DNA of 64,000 nucleotides from IMCC26256 sp046081705 (GTDB lineage: Bacteria > Actinomycetota > Acidimicrobiia > IMCC26256). The notes below the pieces were generated by a model, which was not told the origin of the DNA, did not search any database, and worked only from the letters and a program-made list of their open reading frames with translations. The position numbers and the translations under genes were made by a program. The DNA is taken from NCBI GenBank assembly GCA_046081705.1, contig JBJTWK010000081.1, forward strand, positions 1 through 64,000. Reading direction: 5' to 3'. This document shows, in pieces, positions 9,063 through 17,364 of the stretch; position 1 is the first letter of the stretch, and the number at the start of each line of letters is the position of its first letter.

Positions 9063-9117
9063 CGCACACCTCCAGGTCGCTGCCAGTGTGACGGGCCGGG
9101 GATCCTCCAGGCCGGTC

Positions 9118-9138
9118 GGGGGTTGATACCATACCCCC
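9118..9138. promoter_or_regulatory. Candidate CsoR operator
   Basis: An inverted repeat GGGGGT (9118-9123), 9 nt, ACCCCC (9133-9138) lies between the divergent copA and csoR genes, and the ATACCCCCC run resembles the G/C-tract sites bound by CsoR proteins. The call rests on position and symmetry only. Confidence 0.4.
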
Positions 9139-9189
9139 CCACCCCATAGTGTGCCACCCCGACGCCGAGTTCCCATCCCGGAGGATCCG

Positions 9190-9474
9190 ATGCAGCACGG
9201 CTACAGCCTCGATAAGGACGACTACCGCCGACGGCTCGCCCGCATCGAGGGGCAGGTCCGGGGCCTCCAGCGGATGATCGACGAGGACGAGTACTGCATC
9301 GACGTGCTCACCCAGGTCGCCTCGGTCACCAAGGCCCTCCAGGGCGTGGCCCTCGGGTTGCTCGACCAGCACATCGCCCACTGCGTCGTGAGCGCCGCCG
9401 GGCGCAGCGACGAGGAGGGCGCCGCCAAGGTCACCGAGGCGGTGCGCGCCGTGGAACGGATGCTGCGGACCTGA
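9190..9474 (+). CDS. csoR: Copper-sensing transcriptional repressor CsoR
   Basis: This 94-aa all-helical metalloregulator is expected to release DNA when it binds Cu(I). The Cu(I) ligands of the family are all visible: Cys in EYCIDVL, then His and Cys in HIAHC, with the expected H-x3-C spacing. RIEGQVRGLQRMI is the family N-terminal helix. I chose the ATG at 9190 because GGAGG lies 5 nt upstream; a GTG at 9151 would add an unconserved arginine- and proline-rich extension. It is divergent from copA and very probably controls both genes. Confidence 0.93.
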   Translation: MQHGYSLDKDDYRRRLARIEGQVRGLQRMIDEDEYCIDVLTQVASVTKALQGVALGLLDQHIAHCVVSAAGRSDEEGAAKVTEAVRAVERMLRT

Positions 9475-9545
9475 TCGGCGCGCGCCGACGGAGCCCCGAT
9501 CCGGCCCTCGGGCCGCCGCGCGGCCCGCGTGGCAGACTCCCCCGC

Positions 9546-10664
9546 ATGCCGCCCGAGAAGTTCTCCTGGAAGCACCTCTACAGCGAGGTCGTCACCACCG
9601 GTCTGTGCACCGGGTGCGCCGGCTGCGTCATCGCCTGCCCGCACGACGTCCTCGACTACGACGACACGAACGGCCGCTACAAGCCGATCCAGATCGAGGA
9701 CTTCGGCGGGGCCGGCGACTGCTCGCACGGCGACAAGGCCTGCACCTCGTGCACCCGCGCCTGCCCCCGCTTCCGGGACTGGGAGACCGAGGTCGACGAG
9801 TTCATGTTCGGCCGATCCCGCAACGAGGACGAGCTCTCCGGCATCTACAAGGACATCGTCCTCGCCCGCGCCGCCGACCCGGTGCTCCACGAGGTCGGCC
9901 AGGACGGCGGGCTCGTGTCGGCGATCCTCCTGCACTGCCTCGACGAGGGCATCATCGACGCCGCGCTCGTGTCGTACCTCGAGGGCGACGGGACGACGTG
10001 GAAGGCCAAGCCCGGCGTGGCCCGGAACCGCGAGGACATCATCGCCTCGGCCGGCAGCCGCTACACCTACTCCTCGAACACCCTCGCCTACGACGAGGCG
10101 GTCGAGGGCGGGGCCGAGAACATCGCGCTCGTCGGGATGGGCTGCCAGTCGTCCATCCCCGGCGTGATGAAGTTCCGCAAGGCGGGCAAGGTTGCGCGTC
10201 GCATCACGCTCAGCATCGGCCTGCTCTGCTCGAAGACCTTCGACGACGCGATCTTCGAGGAGCTCTTCGAGGCGAAGTACGGCCTCAAGAAGTCCGAGAT
10301 GCGCAAGATGAACATCAAGGGCGTCTTCCAGATCTGGATGAAGAACGGCGACTACCACGAGATCCCGCTCAAGGAGTGCCACGGCTGGACCCGTGAGGGC
10401 TGCAACCACTGCCCCGACTTCGCCGCCGAGCACGCCGACATCTCGACCGGCGGCATCGGCGCGTTCAACGACTTGACGCTCACCGTCGTACGCACCGACC
10501 TCGGTCGCGAGATCATGAGTGCGCTGCTCGCCAAGGGCATGATCGAGGTCCGGCCGGGCGACGACGACCCGGGCGCGATCGAGCTCATGCACAAGCTCTC
10601 GAAGCGGTCGCGCAAGCGCTGGCCCGAGACCGCGGTCGCGGCACCCCGTCTCATCGGTGCCTGA
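9546..10664 (+). CDS. FrhB-like coenzyme F420 hydrogenase/dehydrogenase beta-subunit family protein
   Basis: This 372-aa protein carries a ferredoxin-like N-terminus with two Cys clusters: C-x2-C-x2-C-x3-CP (CTGCAGCVIACP) near residues 21-32 and CTSCTRACP near 66-74. The FrhB core follows, with QDGGLVSAILLHCLDEG, VGMGCQ and a late Cys group (C-x8-C-x2-C) in ECHGWTREGCNHCPD. Family members pass electrons between Fe-S centres/FAD and F420 or other partners; the actual substrate here is unknown. It is soluble. CAGACT lies 7 nt before the ATG, so the message may be leaderless. Its last 8 bases overlap the ClC channel gene, so the two are probably co-transcribed. Confidence 0.85.
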   Translation: MPPEKFSWKHLYSEVVTTGLCTGCAGCVIACPHDVLDYDDTNGRYKPIQIEDFGGAGDCSHGDKACTSCTRACPRFRDWETEVDEFMFGRSRNEDELSGIYKDIVLARAADPVLHEVGQDGGLVSAILLHCLDEGIIDAALVSYLEGDGTTWKAKPGVARNREDIIASAGSRYTYSSNTLAYDEAVEGGAENIALVGMGCQSSIPGVMKFRKAGKVARRITLSIGLLCSKTFDDAIFEELFEAKYGLKKSEMRKMNIKGVFQIWMKNGDYHEIPLKECHGWTREGCNHCPDFAAEHADISTGGIGAFNDLTLTVVRTDLGREIMSALLAKGMIEVRPGDDDPGAIELMHKLSKRSRKRWPETAVAAPRLIGA

Positions 10665-11946
10665 CCCGGACGACGCCCCCGGCGCGGTCGGCGCACCTGC
10701 GCCCTGGGCCCAGCACCGCCGCACCCCCGTCGCCCCGATCCTCGCGGCCGTCGTGGTCGGTGGGGCCACCGGTGCCCTCATGGTCGGGGTGCAGCGCGTG
10801 GTCGTGCTCGGCCTGCTCGATCGGGTCGCCGACGCCCCGCTCCCCGTGCTGGCGCTGTGCCCGTTCGTCGGCCTGGTCCTCGCCGCGCTCTGCCTCCGGT
10901 TCATCGCCGGCGGCGCGACCCCGTCGATCGCGGATGAGTACATCCGCAACGTGCACGATCCCGCGCCGTTGGACCTGCGGCCGGTCCCGGGTCGGCTGCT
11001 CGCCTCGATGTCCACCATCGGGCTCGGCGGCGCACTCGGCCTCGAGGGCGTGGCCGTGTACGTGGGTGGTGCGATCGGCACCATCGTGGAGAGCCGCCTC
11101 GGCCGGCGACTGCGCACCGAGGACGCCAAGATGCTCATGGTCGTCGGCGCGGCCGCCGGCGTCGCCGCGATCTTCCAGACTCCGGTGACCGGGGCGGTGT
11201 TCGCGCTCGAGGTCCCGTTCCGCGGGCGGCTGAGCCGGCGCCACGTCGTGCCGATCCTCGCCGGGTCGATGGCCGGGTACGTCGCCGCGATCCTCATCGT
11301 GGGCCGCCAGCCGCTGTTCCCGGTGCGCGGCCACGTGTCCCTCGACGCGCCCGACCTGGTCGCGGCCCTCGTCATCGGCGCGCTCGTCGGGGTCGTCGCC
11401 CACGGCTTCTCGCGGCTCGTGCTCCTCGCAAAGGCGGGCGTGCGGCGGGTCCCGGTCGGCGTCCGGGTCCCGGCCGCCGGCGCGGTCATCGGCGGTGTGG
11501 TCGTGATCGCCGCACGGATCACCGACGTCCGAGTCGTCCTCGGTCCCGGGTACGACGCGACCCGGTGGGCCCTCGACCCGACGCACGCCGCCGGCCTCGT
11601 GCTCGGGGTGCTCGTCCTGCGGATGACCGCCACGACCGTCGCGCTCGGCGGGGGCGGCGTGGGGGGCCTCTCCATCCCGCTCGTCTCGATCGGGGCGCTC
11701 ACGGGCCGGGCCGCGTCCGGGATCGCGGGCCGGGCCGGTGATCCGCTCGACACCGTCGTCGGCGCGGCGGCCTTCCTCGCCGCGGGCTACCGGGTGCCGC
11801 TCGCGGGCATCGCGTTCGTGGCCGAGACCACGGGTCGGGTCGGTTACATCGTCCCCGCGATGCTCGCCGTGTTCGCCGCCGACACCGTCATCGGACGGGC
11901 CTCCGTGAGCACCGAGCAGCGGGACGACGCGGAGGCGGGCTGGTGA
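10657..11946 (+). CDS. ClC-family chloride channel/transporter
   Basis: This 429-aa membrane protein has about ten hydrophobic segments. The ClC signature GLEGV near residue 130, containing the putative gating Glu, is present. It also has the segment IFQTPVTGAVFALE and a glycine-rich GGGGVGGLSIP stretch near the third selectivity motif. Family members move Cl- or exchange Cl-/H+. No C-terminal CBS domains are present. The GTG start at 10657 lies within the end of the FrhB-like gene, and the stop overlaps the next start by 4 nt, so the three genes look translationally coupled. Whether it is a channel or an exchanger cannot be told. Confidence 0.88.
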   Translation: MPDPDDAPGAVGAPAPWAQHRRTPVAPILAAVVVGGATGALMVGVQRVVVLGLLDRVADAPLPVLALCPFVGLVLAALCLRFIAGGATPSIADEYIRNVHDPAPLDLRPVPGRLLASMSTIGLGGALGLEGVAVYVGGAIGTIVESRLGRRLRTEDAKMLMVVGAAAGVAAIFQTPVTGAVFALEVPFRGRLSRRHVVPILAGSMAGYVAAILIVGRQPLFPVRGHVSLDAPDLVAALVIGALVGVVAHGFSRLVLLAKAGVRRVPVGVRVPAAGAVIGGVVVIAARITDVRVVLGPGYDATRWALDPTHAAGLVLGVLVLRMTATTVALGGGGVGGLSIPLVSIGALTGRAASGIAGRAGDPLDTVVGAAAFLAAGYRVPLAGIAFVAETTGRVGYIVPAMLAVFAADTVIGRASVSTEQRDDAEAGW

Positions 11947-12272
11947 CGCGCGAGGCCGCACCGCGCGTCGTCGCGTTCGTCGACGACCTCATGGACCGTT
12001 CGCGCCTCGGTGCGATCCCCGGCATCGCCTTCACCCGAGATCCGGATGCGTGCGCCGACGCCGACGTCGTCATCGTCGATGTCGCCCGACACGCGGCGGT
12101 CATCGACGCGGTGGTGCGGACCGCCCCGGCGGCGCGCATCATCGCCTTCGGATCCCACGTCGACACCGACGCGCTCGACGACGCGGCCCGCGCGGGTGCC
12201 ACCCTCGTGCTGCCGCGCTCGCGGTTCCTCGGCGATCCGGCCGCGGCCGTCGCCTCGCTGCTCGCCGGCTGA
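11943..12272 (+). CDS. Small receiver-like (pseudo-receiver) protein of unknown function
   Basis: This 109-aa protein has alternating strands and helices like a response-regulator receiver domain: an early VVAFVDD, a central ADVVIVDV ending in Asp, and IIAFGSH followed by AGATLVLPRS. A lysine would be expected after the last strand but Arg is present, so phosphorylation is doubtful. There is no output domain. GTG at 11943 overlaps the ClC stop (GTGA), which marks it as the third gene of the operon. It ends 7 bp before the convergent SCO1664-family gene. Fold assignment is by eye. Confidence 0.6.
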   Translation: MTREAAPRVVAFVDDLMDRSRLGAIPGIAFTRDPDACADADVVIVDVARHAAVIDAVVRTAPAARIIAFGSHVDTDALDDAARAGATLVLPRSRFLGDPAAAVASLLAG

Positions 12273-12279
12273 GGTCGCC

Positions 12280-13005
12280 TCAGACCAGCGGCCAGGGGAC
12301 CGAGTGGTACCCCTCGTCCGCGATCGGGAAGTGGCCGCCGTCGAGCACCTCGAGCGTCCGATCGAGCAGCGCCCCCACCTCGTGCGGCACGAGGAGCGCG
12401 CCGAGGCGTTTCGCCAACCCTCCGCCCGACGCGAGGTCGGTGCCCACCCGCTCCACGTCGGCGAGGAGGTCGGCGGCGATCGCCTCGCCCCCGAAGTCCC
12501 AGATCACCGTGCGCAGCTTCGGGTGCGCGTGGAACGTGAGCCCGTGATCGATGCCGTACACCCGACCGCTACCGGTCTCCTCGAGGCAGTGCCCGCCCTT
12601 GCGATCGGTGTTGTTCGCGAGGATGTCGAACACGGCGAAGGACCGGAAATCGTCGAGGTGACGCTCGAGCAGCGTGAAGTAGTGGTCGTCGGGGTCGTGG
12701 TCGACGAACCGCTGGACCATGCCGACGCCGTACGGCCCGTCGCGGAGCACGGTGAAGGGCACGATGTCCCAGCCGAGGAAGGCCGACAACTCGTACGCCG
12801 CGACCTCGCGCCCGGCCAGCGTCCCGTCGGGGAAGTCCCACAGGGGCCGTTCGCCGCCGACCGGCTTGTAGATCGCGCGCACCTCGACCCCGTCGAGCGC
12901 GGCCTGCACGAGCAGGGTGGCGTTCGACGACCACGCCATGCGGCCGAGGACCTCGAGGTCGCCGAGCCGGACGACCTCGTCGCGGACCTCGGGGCTCAGT
13001 TCCAC
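12280..13005 (-). CDS. SCO1664-family protein (PI3/4-kinase-like fold)
   Basis: This 241-aa protein matches the conserved actinobacterial SCO1664 family. It has the nucleotide-binding-like strand AIYKPVGGERPLWDFPDGTL and the kinase-like catalytic stretch DILANNTDRKGGH. These are followed by GIDHGLTFH, equivalent to the metal-binding DHG of the PI3/4-kinase-like superfamily. The substrate is unknown. I chose GTG at 13005 because it begins the conserved part and overlaps the upstream DUF3090 gene by 10 nt, as expected for a coupled operon. It is third in the phosphomutase / DUF3090 / SCO1664 series. In Streptomyces the same families sit near the mycothiol gene mshC, which is not in this stretch. 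Confidence 0.85.
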   Translation of the reverse strand: MELSPEVRDEVVRLGDLEVLGRMAWSSNATLLVQAALDGVEVRAIYKPVGGERPLWDFPDGTLAGREVAAYELSAFLGWDIVPFTVLRDGPYGVGMVQRFVDHDPDDHYFTLLERHLDDFRSFAVFDILANNTDRKGGHCLEETGSGRVYGIDHGLTFHAHPKLRTVIWDFGGEAIAADLLADVERVGTDLASGGGLAKRLGALLVPHEVGALLDRTLEVLDGGHFPIADEGYHSVPWPLV

Positions 13006-13520
13006 CGGGGGCAGATGTGGCCGTCGGGATCCATCGGGAACTCGCACAACGGGCACGGCGGACGGCCCTGACCGACGGCGATGATCGCCGCCTCGGCCAT
13101 CGCCCGCACCGCCCCGCGCGTCGCGAAGATCCGGAGCACGTGCCCGTCGGGATCGAGCACCTGCTCCTCGCCCGCATCGATCGGCGGGTTCTCGTGCAAC
13201 TCGATGAGGACGCGGCGGCGATCCGGCAGCCATCCGATGGCCATCGAGAACGCCCGGAAGGCGGGGACGTCCTCGGTCACCGTCGACGGGCGCGTCGGCA
13301 CGAGCATCTCGTCGGGCTGGGGCGGGACCTCGTCGGCGAGCCGGGTGAGGAAGGCCTGGAGTTCATCGGCGAGCGTCGCGACCTGCTGCTTCTCGACGAG
13401 CACCGTGATGCGGTCACCGTCCTCGGTCTCGGCCTGCACGAGGAACGTGCGCTGCCCGGGTGCACCGACCGCACCGGCCGCGAGCCACTCCGGATCCTCG
13501 AACTCGATGACCCCGCCCAT
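12996..13520 (-). CDS. DUF3090-family protein with C-terminal Cys/His cluster
   Basis: This 174-aa soluble protein is the middle member of a conserved actinobacterial trio. Its last 20 residues contain CPLCEFPMDPDGHICP, with C-x2-C and H-x-C arranged like a small zinc site. The core is alternating strand and helix with ATLADELQAF and FRAFSMAIGW. No catalytic motif is recognisable. The ATG at 13520 overlaps the stop of the upstream phosphomutase by one base; a TTG one codon upstream is less likely. Function is unknown. The context of a kinase-like and a phosphatase-like partner suggests a shared phospho-metabolite or phosphoprotein. Confidence 0.85.
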   Translation of the reverse strand: MGGVIEFEDPEWLAAGAVGAPGQRTFLVQAETEDGDRITVLVEKQQVATLADELQAFLTRLADEVPPQPDEMLVPTRPSTVTEDVPAFRAFSMAIGWLPDRRRVLIELHENPPIDAGEEQVLDPDGHVLRIFATRGAVRAMAEAAIIAVGQGRPPCPLCEFPMDPDGHICPRWN

Positions 13521-14209
13521 CAACCGGCGTCCTCGGGCGTCGGCGGGACGAGTTCGCCGAGGGACCCGGTCTCGTTCGCCTTGACGAGCGCCGCCCCGAA
13601 CGTACCGATCTCGAACACCGTCACCGAGGCGGGCGACACGACGACCCGCTGGAACAGGTCGAGGTGCATCCCGGTGTAGTGCGCGATGGCGGCCTTGATC
13701 GGGTCGGCGTGGGACACGACGACCACGTGCTCCCCCGGGTGCGCCGCGATGACCCCGTCGAGCGCCGCGACCATGCGGGCCTGCATCTCGGCGATGCTCT
13801 CGCCGTTCGGGAACCGGGCACGAGACGGTGCCGCCTGGACCACCTTCCAGAGGTCGGTCTTCGCGAGGTCGGCGATCGCCCCACCGGTCCAGTCGCCGTA
13901 CTCCGCCTCGATGACACCGTCGAGCGTGACCACGGGCAGTCCGTGCTTCGCCGCGATCGCCGCCGCGGTCTGCTGGGTGCGCTCGATCGGACTCGCGTAG
14001 ACGGCGTCCACCCGGACCGGCGGAGCGAGCCGATCGGCCGTCGCCGCAGCCTGACGACGGCCCTCGTCCGAGAGGTCGATACCGGGCTTGCGACCCGAGA
14101 GGAGCGGACCGGTCTGCGCGGTCACCGCGTGCCGGACCAGGACGAGACGCGTCGGGCGCGGGTGCGGGTCCGGGCTCGCCTTCGCGTCGTCGCCGGTCGG
14201 ATCACTCAC
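13520..14209 (-). CDS. MSMEG_4193-family histidine phosphatase / putative phosphomutase
   Basis: This 229-aa protein of the phosphoglycerate-mutase-like superfamily has the phospho-accepting His in LVLVRHAVT, the Arg of the RTQQTAAAI box, a Glu in EAEYGDW, and the second catalytic His in VVVSHADPIK. Members of the family are called putative phosphomutases, but the substrate is unknown. The GTG start at 14209 is preceded by TACCAT and 7 nt, so the operon mRNA is probably leaderless. It is first in the trio with DUF3090 and SCO1664, all on the minus strand with tiny overlaps. Confidence 0.88.
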   Translation of the reverse strand: MSDPTGDDAKASPDPHPRPTRLVLVRHAVTAQTGPLLSGRKPGIDLSDEGRRQAAATADRLAPPVRVDAVYASPIERTQQTAAAIAAKHGLPVVTLDGVIEAEYGDWTGGAIADLAKTDLWKVVQAAPSRARFPNGESIAEMQARMVAALDGVIAAHPGEHVVVVSHADPIKAAIAHYTGMHLDLFQRVVVSPASVTVFEIGTFGAALVKANETGSLGELVPPTPEDAG

Positions 14210-14263
14210 GTCCCCGATGGTACCGGTCCTCCCCGGCGACCCCGGAGGCGTAGCGTGCGCCGG

Positions 14264-14704
14264 GTGAACGACCGACCGATCTCCCTCAACCCGCAGGGCC
14301 CGCCCGAGACCGTGCTCGAGCCGGAGCCGGCCGACGCGTCCCGCGCGCTCGAGCACGCGCTCGCCGCTCCCCCGGCGAACCGTCGTGACCTCGTGGCCGA
14401 CGTCGTCGCGCAGTGGCCCCGGAACCTCGAGGCCTGGGCCACGCTCGGCGACCTCGCCCGCGACGACGTCGAGGCCTACGCGTGCTACCGGGTCGGCTAC
14501 CACCGGGGGCTCGACCGCCTCCGACAGTCGGGCTGGCGCGGTTCGGGGTGGGTCCGTTGGCGCGAGCCGACCAACCGGGGCTTCCTGCGCGCGCTCGACG
14601 GCCTGCGTCGCAGCGCCGGCACGATCGGCGAGCGGGACGAGGAGCAGCGGTGCGCCGAGTTCCTCCTGCAACTCGACCCGGAGTGGGCCCGCCGGACGCC
14701 CTGA
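14264..14704 (+). CDS. DUF3151-family protein
   Basis: This 146-aa, mostly helical, soluble protein matches the actinobacterial DUF3151 family: it opens ISLNPQGPPETVLEP, has WPRNLEAWATLGDL, and then a TPR-like AYACYRVGYHRGLDRLRQSGWRG stretch. Function is unknown. GTG at 14264 is preceded by TAGCGT and 7 nt, a leaderless arrangement that fixes the start. It diverges from the phosphomutase operon. Confidence 0.8.
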   Translation: MNDRPISLNPQGPPETVLEPEPADASRALEHALAAPPANRRDLVADVVAQWPRNLEAWATLGDLARDDVEAYACYRVGYHRGLDRLRQSGWRGSGWVRWREPTNRGFLRALDGLRRSAGTIGERDEEQRCAEFLLQLDPEWARRTP

Positions 14705-14781
14705 CGCACGGTCGGAGGGCCTCCGCGACCGGTGTAGCCTGCGGCGCCACGTTCGAGGCTTTGCGAGGAGTCAGCACCGAC

Positions 14782-15777
14782 ATGAAGCGCGCACTGGTCA
14801 CCGGCATCACCGGTCAGGACGGCCGCCACCTCGCCGATCTCCTGACCGCGCAGGGTTACCAGGTATTCGGACTGATCCGGGGCCAGGCGAACCCGAAGGC
14901 CGAGATGATCCTCGACGAGAACCCGGCCCTCGAGCTCGTCGACGGCGACCTGCGCGACCTGTCCTCGCTCATCGCCGCGGTCGAGCAGGTCCAGCCGGAC
15001 GAGGTCTACAACCTCGGCGCGATCTCGTTCGTGCAGCTGTCGTTCAAGCAGGCCGAACTCACCGCCGAGATCACGGGCCTCGGCGTGCTGCGGATGATCG
15101 AGGCGGTGCGGATCGTCGGCGGCACCGACAACAACCCGATCCGCTTCTACCAGGCCTCGTCGTCCGAGATGTTCGGCAAGGTGCGGGAGACCCCGCAGCG
15201 CGAGATCACGCCCTTCCACCCGCGTTCGCCGTACGGCGTCGCGAAGGTGTTCGGCCACTACACGACGCTCAACTACCGCGAGGCCTACGGCATCCACGCG
15301 AGCAGCGGCATCCTCTTCAACCACGAGGGCCCGCGCCGCGGCCTCGAGTTCGTGACCCGCAAGATCACGAACTCGCTCGCCCGCATCAAGCTCGGTCTGC
15401 AGGACGAGATCAGCCTCGGCAACCTCGATGCCGCCCGCGACTGGGGGTACGCCGGCGACTACGTCGAGGCGATGTGGATGATGCTCCAGCAGGACGAGCC
15501 GGACGACTACGTGATCGCCACCGGCGAGACCCACACGATCCGGGAGTTCCTCGACGTCGCGTTCCGCATCGCGGGCTACGACTCGTGGGAGCCGTTCGTG
15601 AAGCACGACATCCGCTTCGACCGCCCGGCCGAGGTCGACCTCCTCATGGGCGACGCCTCGAAGGCGAAGGAGAAGCTGGGCTGGACCCCGAAGGTGTCCT
15701 TCGAGGAACTCGTGCGCATGATGTACGAGTCGGATCTCGCCATCGAGACGGCGAAGATGGAGCAGGGCCGCCGCTAG
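14782..15777 (+). CDS. gmd: GDP-mannose 4,6-dehydratase
   Basis: This short-chain (extended) dehydratase converts GDP-mannose to GDP-4-keto-6-deoxymannose, a precursor of deoxyhexoses in surface polysaccharides. The 331-aa protein has the NAD(P) motif TGITGQDG at residues 7-14. Catalytic residues are visible in ASSSEMFG (S126-128, E129) and YGVAK (Y151, K155). NHEGPRRG and the late substrate-binding region RPAEVDLLMGD also fit. Length is normal. GGAG lies 13 nt upstream. No fucose or rhamnose pathway gene sits next to it. A related SDR such as an NDP-sugar epimerase is less likely, because the GMD-specific residues are present. Confidence 0.92.
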   Translation: MKRALVTGITGQDGRHLADLLTAQGYQVFGLIRGQANPKAEMILDENPALELVDGDLRDLSSLIAAVEQVQPDEVYNLGAISFVQLSFKQAELTAEITGLGVLRMIEAVRIVGGTDNNPIRFYQASSSEMFGKVRETPQREITPFHPRSPYGVAKVFGHYTTLNYREAYGIHASSGILFNHEGPRRGLEFVTRKITNSLARIKLGLQDEISLGNLDAARDWGYAGDYVEAMWMMLQQDEPDDYVIATGETHTIREFLDVAFRIAGYDSWEPFVKHDIRFDRPAEVDLLMGDASKAKEKLGWTPKVSFEELVRMMYESDLAIETAKMEQGRR

Positions 15778-15820
15778 CGACCCCGACCGGTGGCCCCACC
15801 GGTCCCGCGCCGAGCCCGGC

Positions 15821-16792
15821 TCAGACGATCGTCGCAGCGGCGCCGCGCAGCGCCGCCTCGGCCTCCTCGACCATCCGCACCACGAGCTCACCCGCCGGGA
15901 CGAGCGCGTCGATGCCCCCGACCGCCTGCCCCGCCGGGAAGCACTCCCGATCGGGATCGACGCCGTCGGTGGTCTCGTTCGCACCGAGGTGGAGGTACCC
16001 GCCCTCGATGGCCGCGAGGAGCTGCTCCGGGAAGGGCTTGAGCTCCTCGGGGTGCTGCTCGAAATGGGTCGACATCTCGTTGCGGACGACGCGCATCGGC
16101 TTGCCGCTGAACGCCTTGGAGATGACGGTGTCGTCCTCGCGGGAGCGCAGGAGCGCGTCCTTGAACCCGACCCCGGTGTTCGCCTCGGGGGTCGCGATGA
16201 ACCGGGTGCCCACCCACACGCCGTCCGCACCGAGCGTGAGCGCCGCGGCGAGCCCGCGACCGTCGCTGATGCCGCCGGCCGCCACGACCGGGACGCGGTC
16301 ACCGACCGCCTCCACCACCTGGGCCACGAGCGGCAGGGTCGCGATCTGACCGGTGTGCCCGCCCGCCTCGGTGCCCTGCGCCACGACGATGTCGCACCCG
16401 GCCTCGACGGCGGCGAGCGCGTGGCGGACCTTGCCGCACATCGACAGCACGAGCACGTTGCGGTCGTGGCACATCTCGATGACGTCGTGCGGGATGCCGA
16501 GGCCCGCCGCGAACACGGTCGCACCCTCGTCGATGAGCAGCGCGACGTCCTCCATGAGGCGTTGCGGCAGTGCGGTGAGCAGGTCGACGCCGAACGGCTT
16601 GTCGGTGAGGGCGCGCGCGGCGCGCATCTCGGCCCGGAGCTCCTCCGCGGGCAGGGTCGACGCACCGAAGCATCCGTAGCCCCCGGCCTCGGAGACCGCG
16701 GCCACGAGCCGGTGGTACGAGACGCCACCCATACCGGCGAGCATCACGGGGTGCTCGACGTCGAGGATCTCGGTGAGACGGGTGCGCAGCAT
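15821..16792 (-). CDS. FMN-dependent nitronate monooxygenase / enoyl reductase-type oxidoreductase
   Basis: This 323-aa TIM-barrel flavoprotein is of the 2-nitropropane dioxygenase-like family. Visible motifs are the N-terminal VMLAGMGGVSYHRLVAAVSEAGG, the phosphate-binding GGISDGRGLAAAL with ADGVWVGTRF, and the QGTEAGGHTG segment that holds the catalytic-type His. The true substrate is unknown; the family includes nitronate monooxygenases and FabK-like enoyl-ACP reductases. The ATG at 16792 has AGGAG 8 nt upstream and begins at the conserved LRTRLTEILDVEHPV. It is divergent from purE. Confidence 0.85.
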   Translation of the reverse strand: MLRTRLTEILDVEHPVMLAGMGGVSYHRLVAAVSEAGGYGCFGASTLPAEELRAEMRAARALTDKPFGVDLLTALPQRLMEDVALLIDEGATVFAAGLGIPHDVIEMCHDRNVLVLSMCGKVRHALAAVEAGCDIVVAQGTEAGGHTGQIATLPLVAQVVEAVGDRVPVVAAGGISDGRGLAAALTLGADGVWVGTRFIATPEANTGVGFKDALLRSREDDTVISKAFSGKPMRVVRNEMSTHFEQHPEELKPFPEQLLAAIEGGYLHLGANETTDGVDPDRECFPAGQAVGGIDALVPAGELVVRMVEEAEAALRGAAATIV

Positions 16793-16854
16793 CGGTTCGC
16801 TCCTGGATCGGCCGGCCCGATGGGGCTCGGGGACGAGACGGTAACCTCTCGCCC

Positions 16855-17355
16855 GTGACCGAGGCACAGCCGCTCGTCGGCGTCATCATGGGGAGCGACT
16901 CCGACCTGCCGGTGATGCAGGGCGCGGTCGACATCCTCGAGGAGTTCGGGATCGCGCACGAGGTGCGCATCGTCTCCGCCCACCGCACCCCCGACGTCAT
17001 GTGGGACTACGCGAAGCAGGCCGCCGACCGGGGCCTGCGGGTCATCATCGCCGGGGCCGGCGGGGCGGCCCATCTGCCCGGCATGACGGCCTCGATGACC
17101 CCGTTGCCCGTGATCGGTGTGCCGGTGCCGCTCCAGCAGCTCGACGGGCTCGACTCACTGCTCTCGATCGTGCAGATGCCCGCGGGCATCCCGGTCGCCG
17201 CGGTCGCCGTCGGCAACGCCCGCAACGCGGGCCTGCTCGCGGTGCGCATCCTCGGCTCCTCGGACCTCGACCTGCAGCGCCGCATGGAGATGTACCAGGA
17301 CGGTCTCGCCGCGATGGTCAAGGAGAAGGACGCCCGTCTCCAGGACGGGCGCTGA
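16855..17355 (+). CDS. purE: N5-carboxyaminoimidazole ribonucleotide mutase
   Basis: It moves the carboxyl group of N5-CAIR to give CAIR in purine synthesis. The 166-aa class I PurE has MGSDSD at residues 12-17, SAHRTPD, GAGGAAHLPGM and VPLQQLDGLDSLLSI. GTG at 16855 follows TAACCT with 7 nt between, a leaderless arrangement. PurK is not adjacent, although it often is; it must be elsewhere. The gene ends 9 bp before the convergent ABC permease. Confidence 0.95.
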   Translation: MTEAQPLVGVIMGSDSDLPVMQGAVDILEEFGIAHEVRIVSAHRTPDVMWDYAKQAADRGLRVIIAGAGGAAHLPGMTASMTPLPVIGVPVPLQQLDGLDSLLSIVQMPAGIPVAAVAVGNARNAGLLAVRILGSSDLDLQRRMEMYQDGLAAMVKEKDARLQDGR

Positions 17356-17364
17356 CCCCACCCG

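Noticed and set aside
9222..11753. 843-aa opposite-strand ORF over csoR, the FrhB-like and ClC genes
   Set aside because: Low-complexity Arg/Pro/Ala/Ser composition and full overlap with convincing genes; typical shadow ORF of high-GC DNA.
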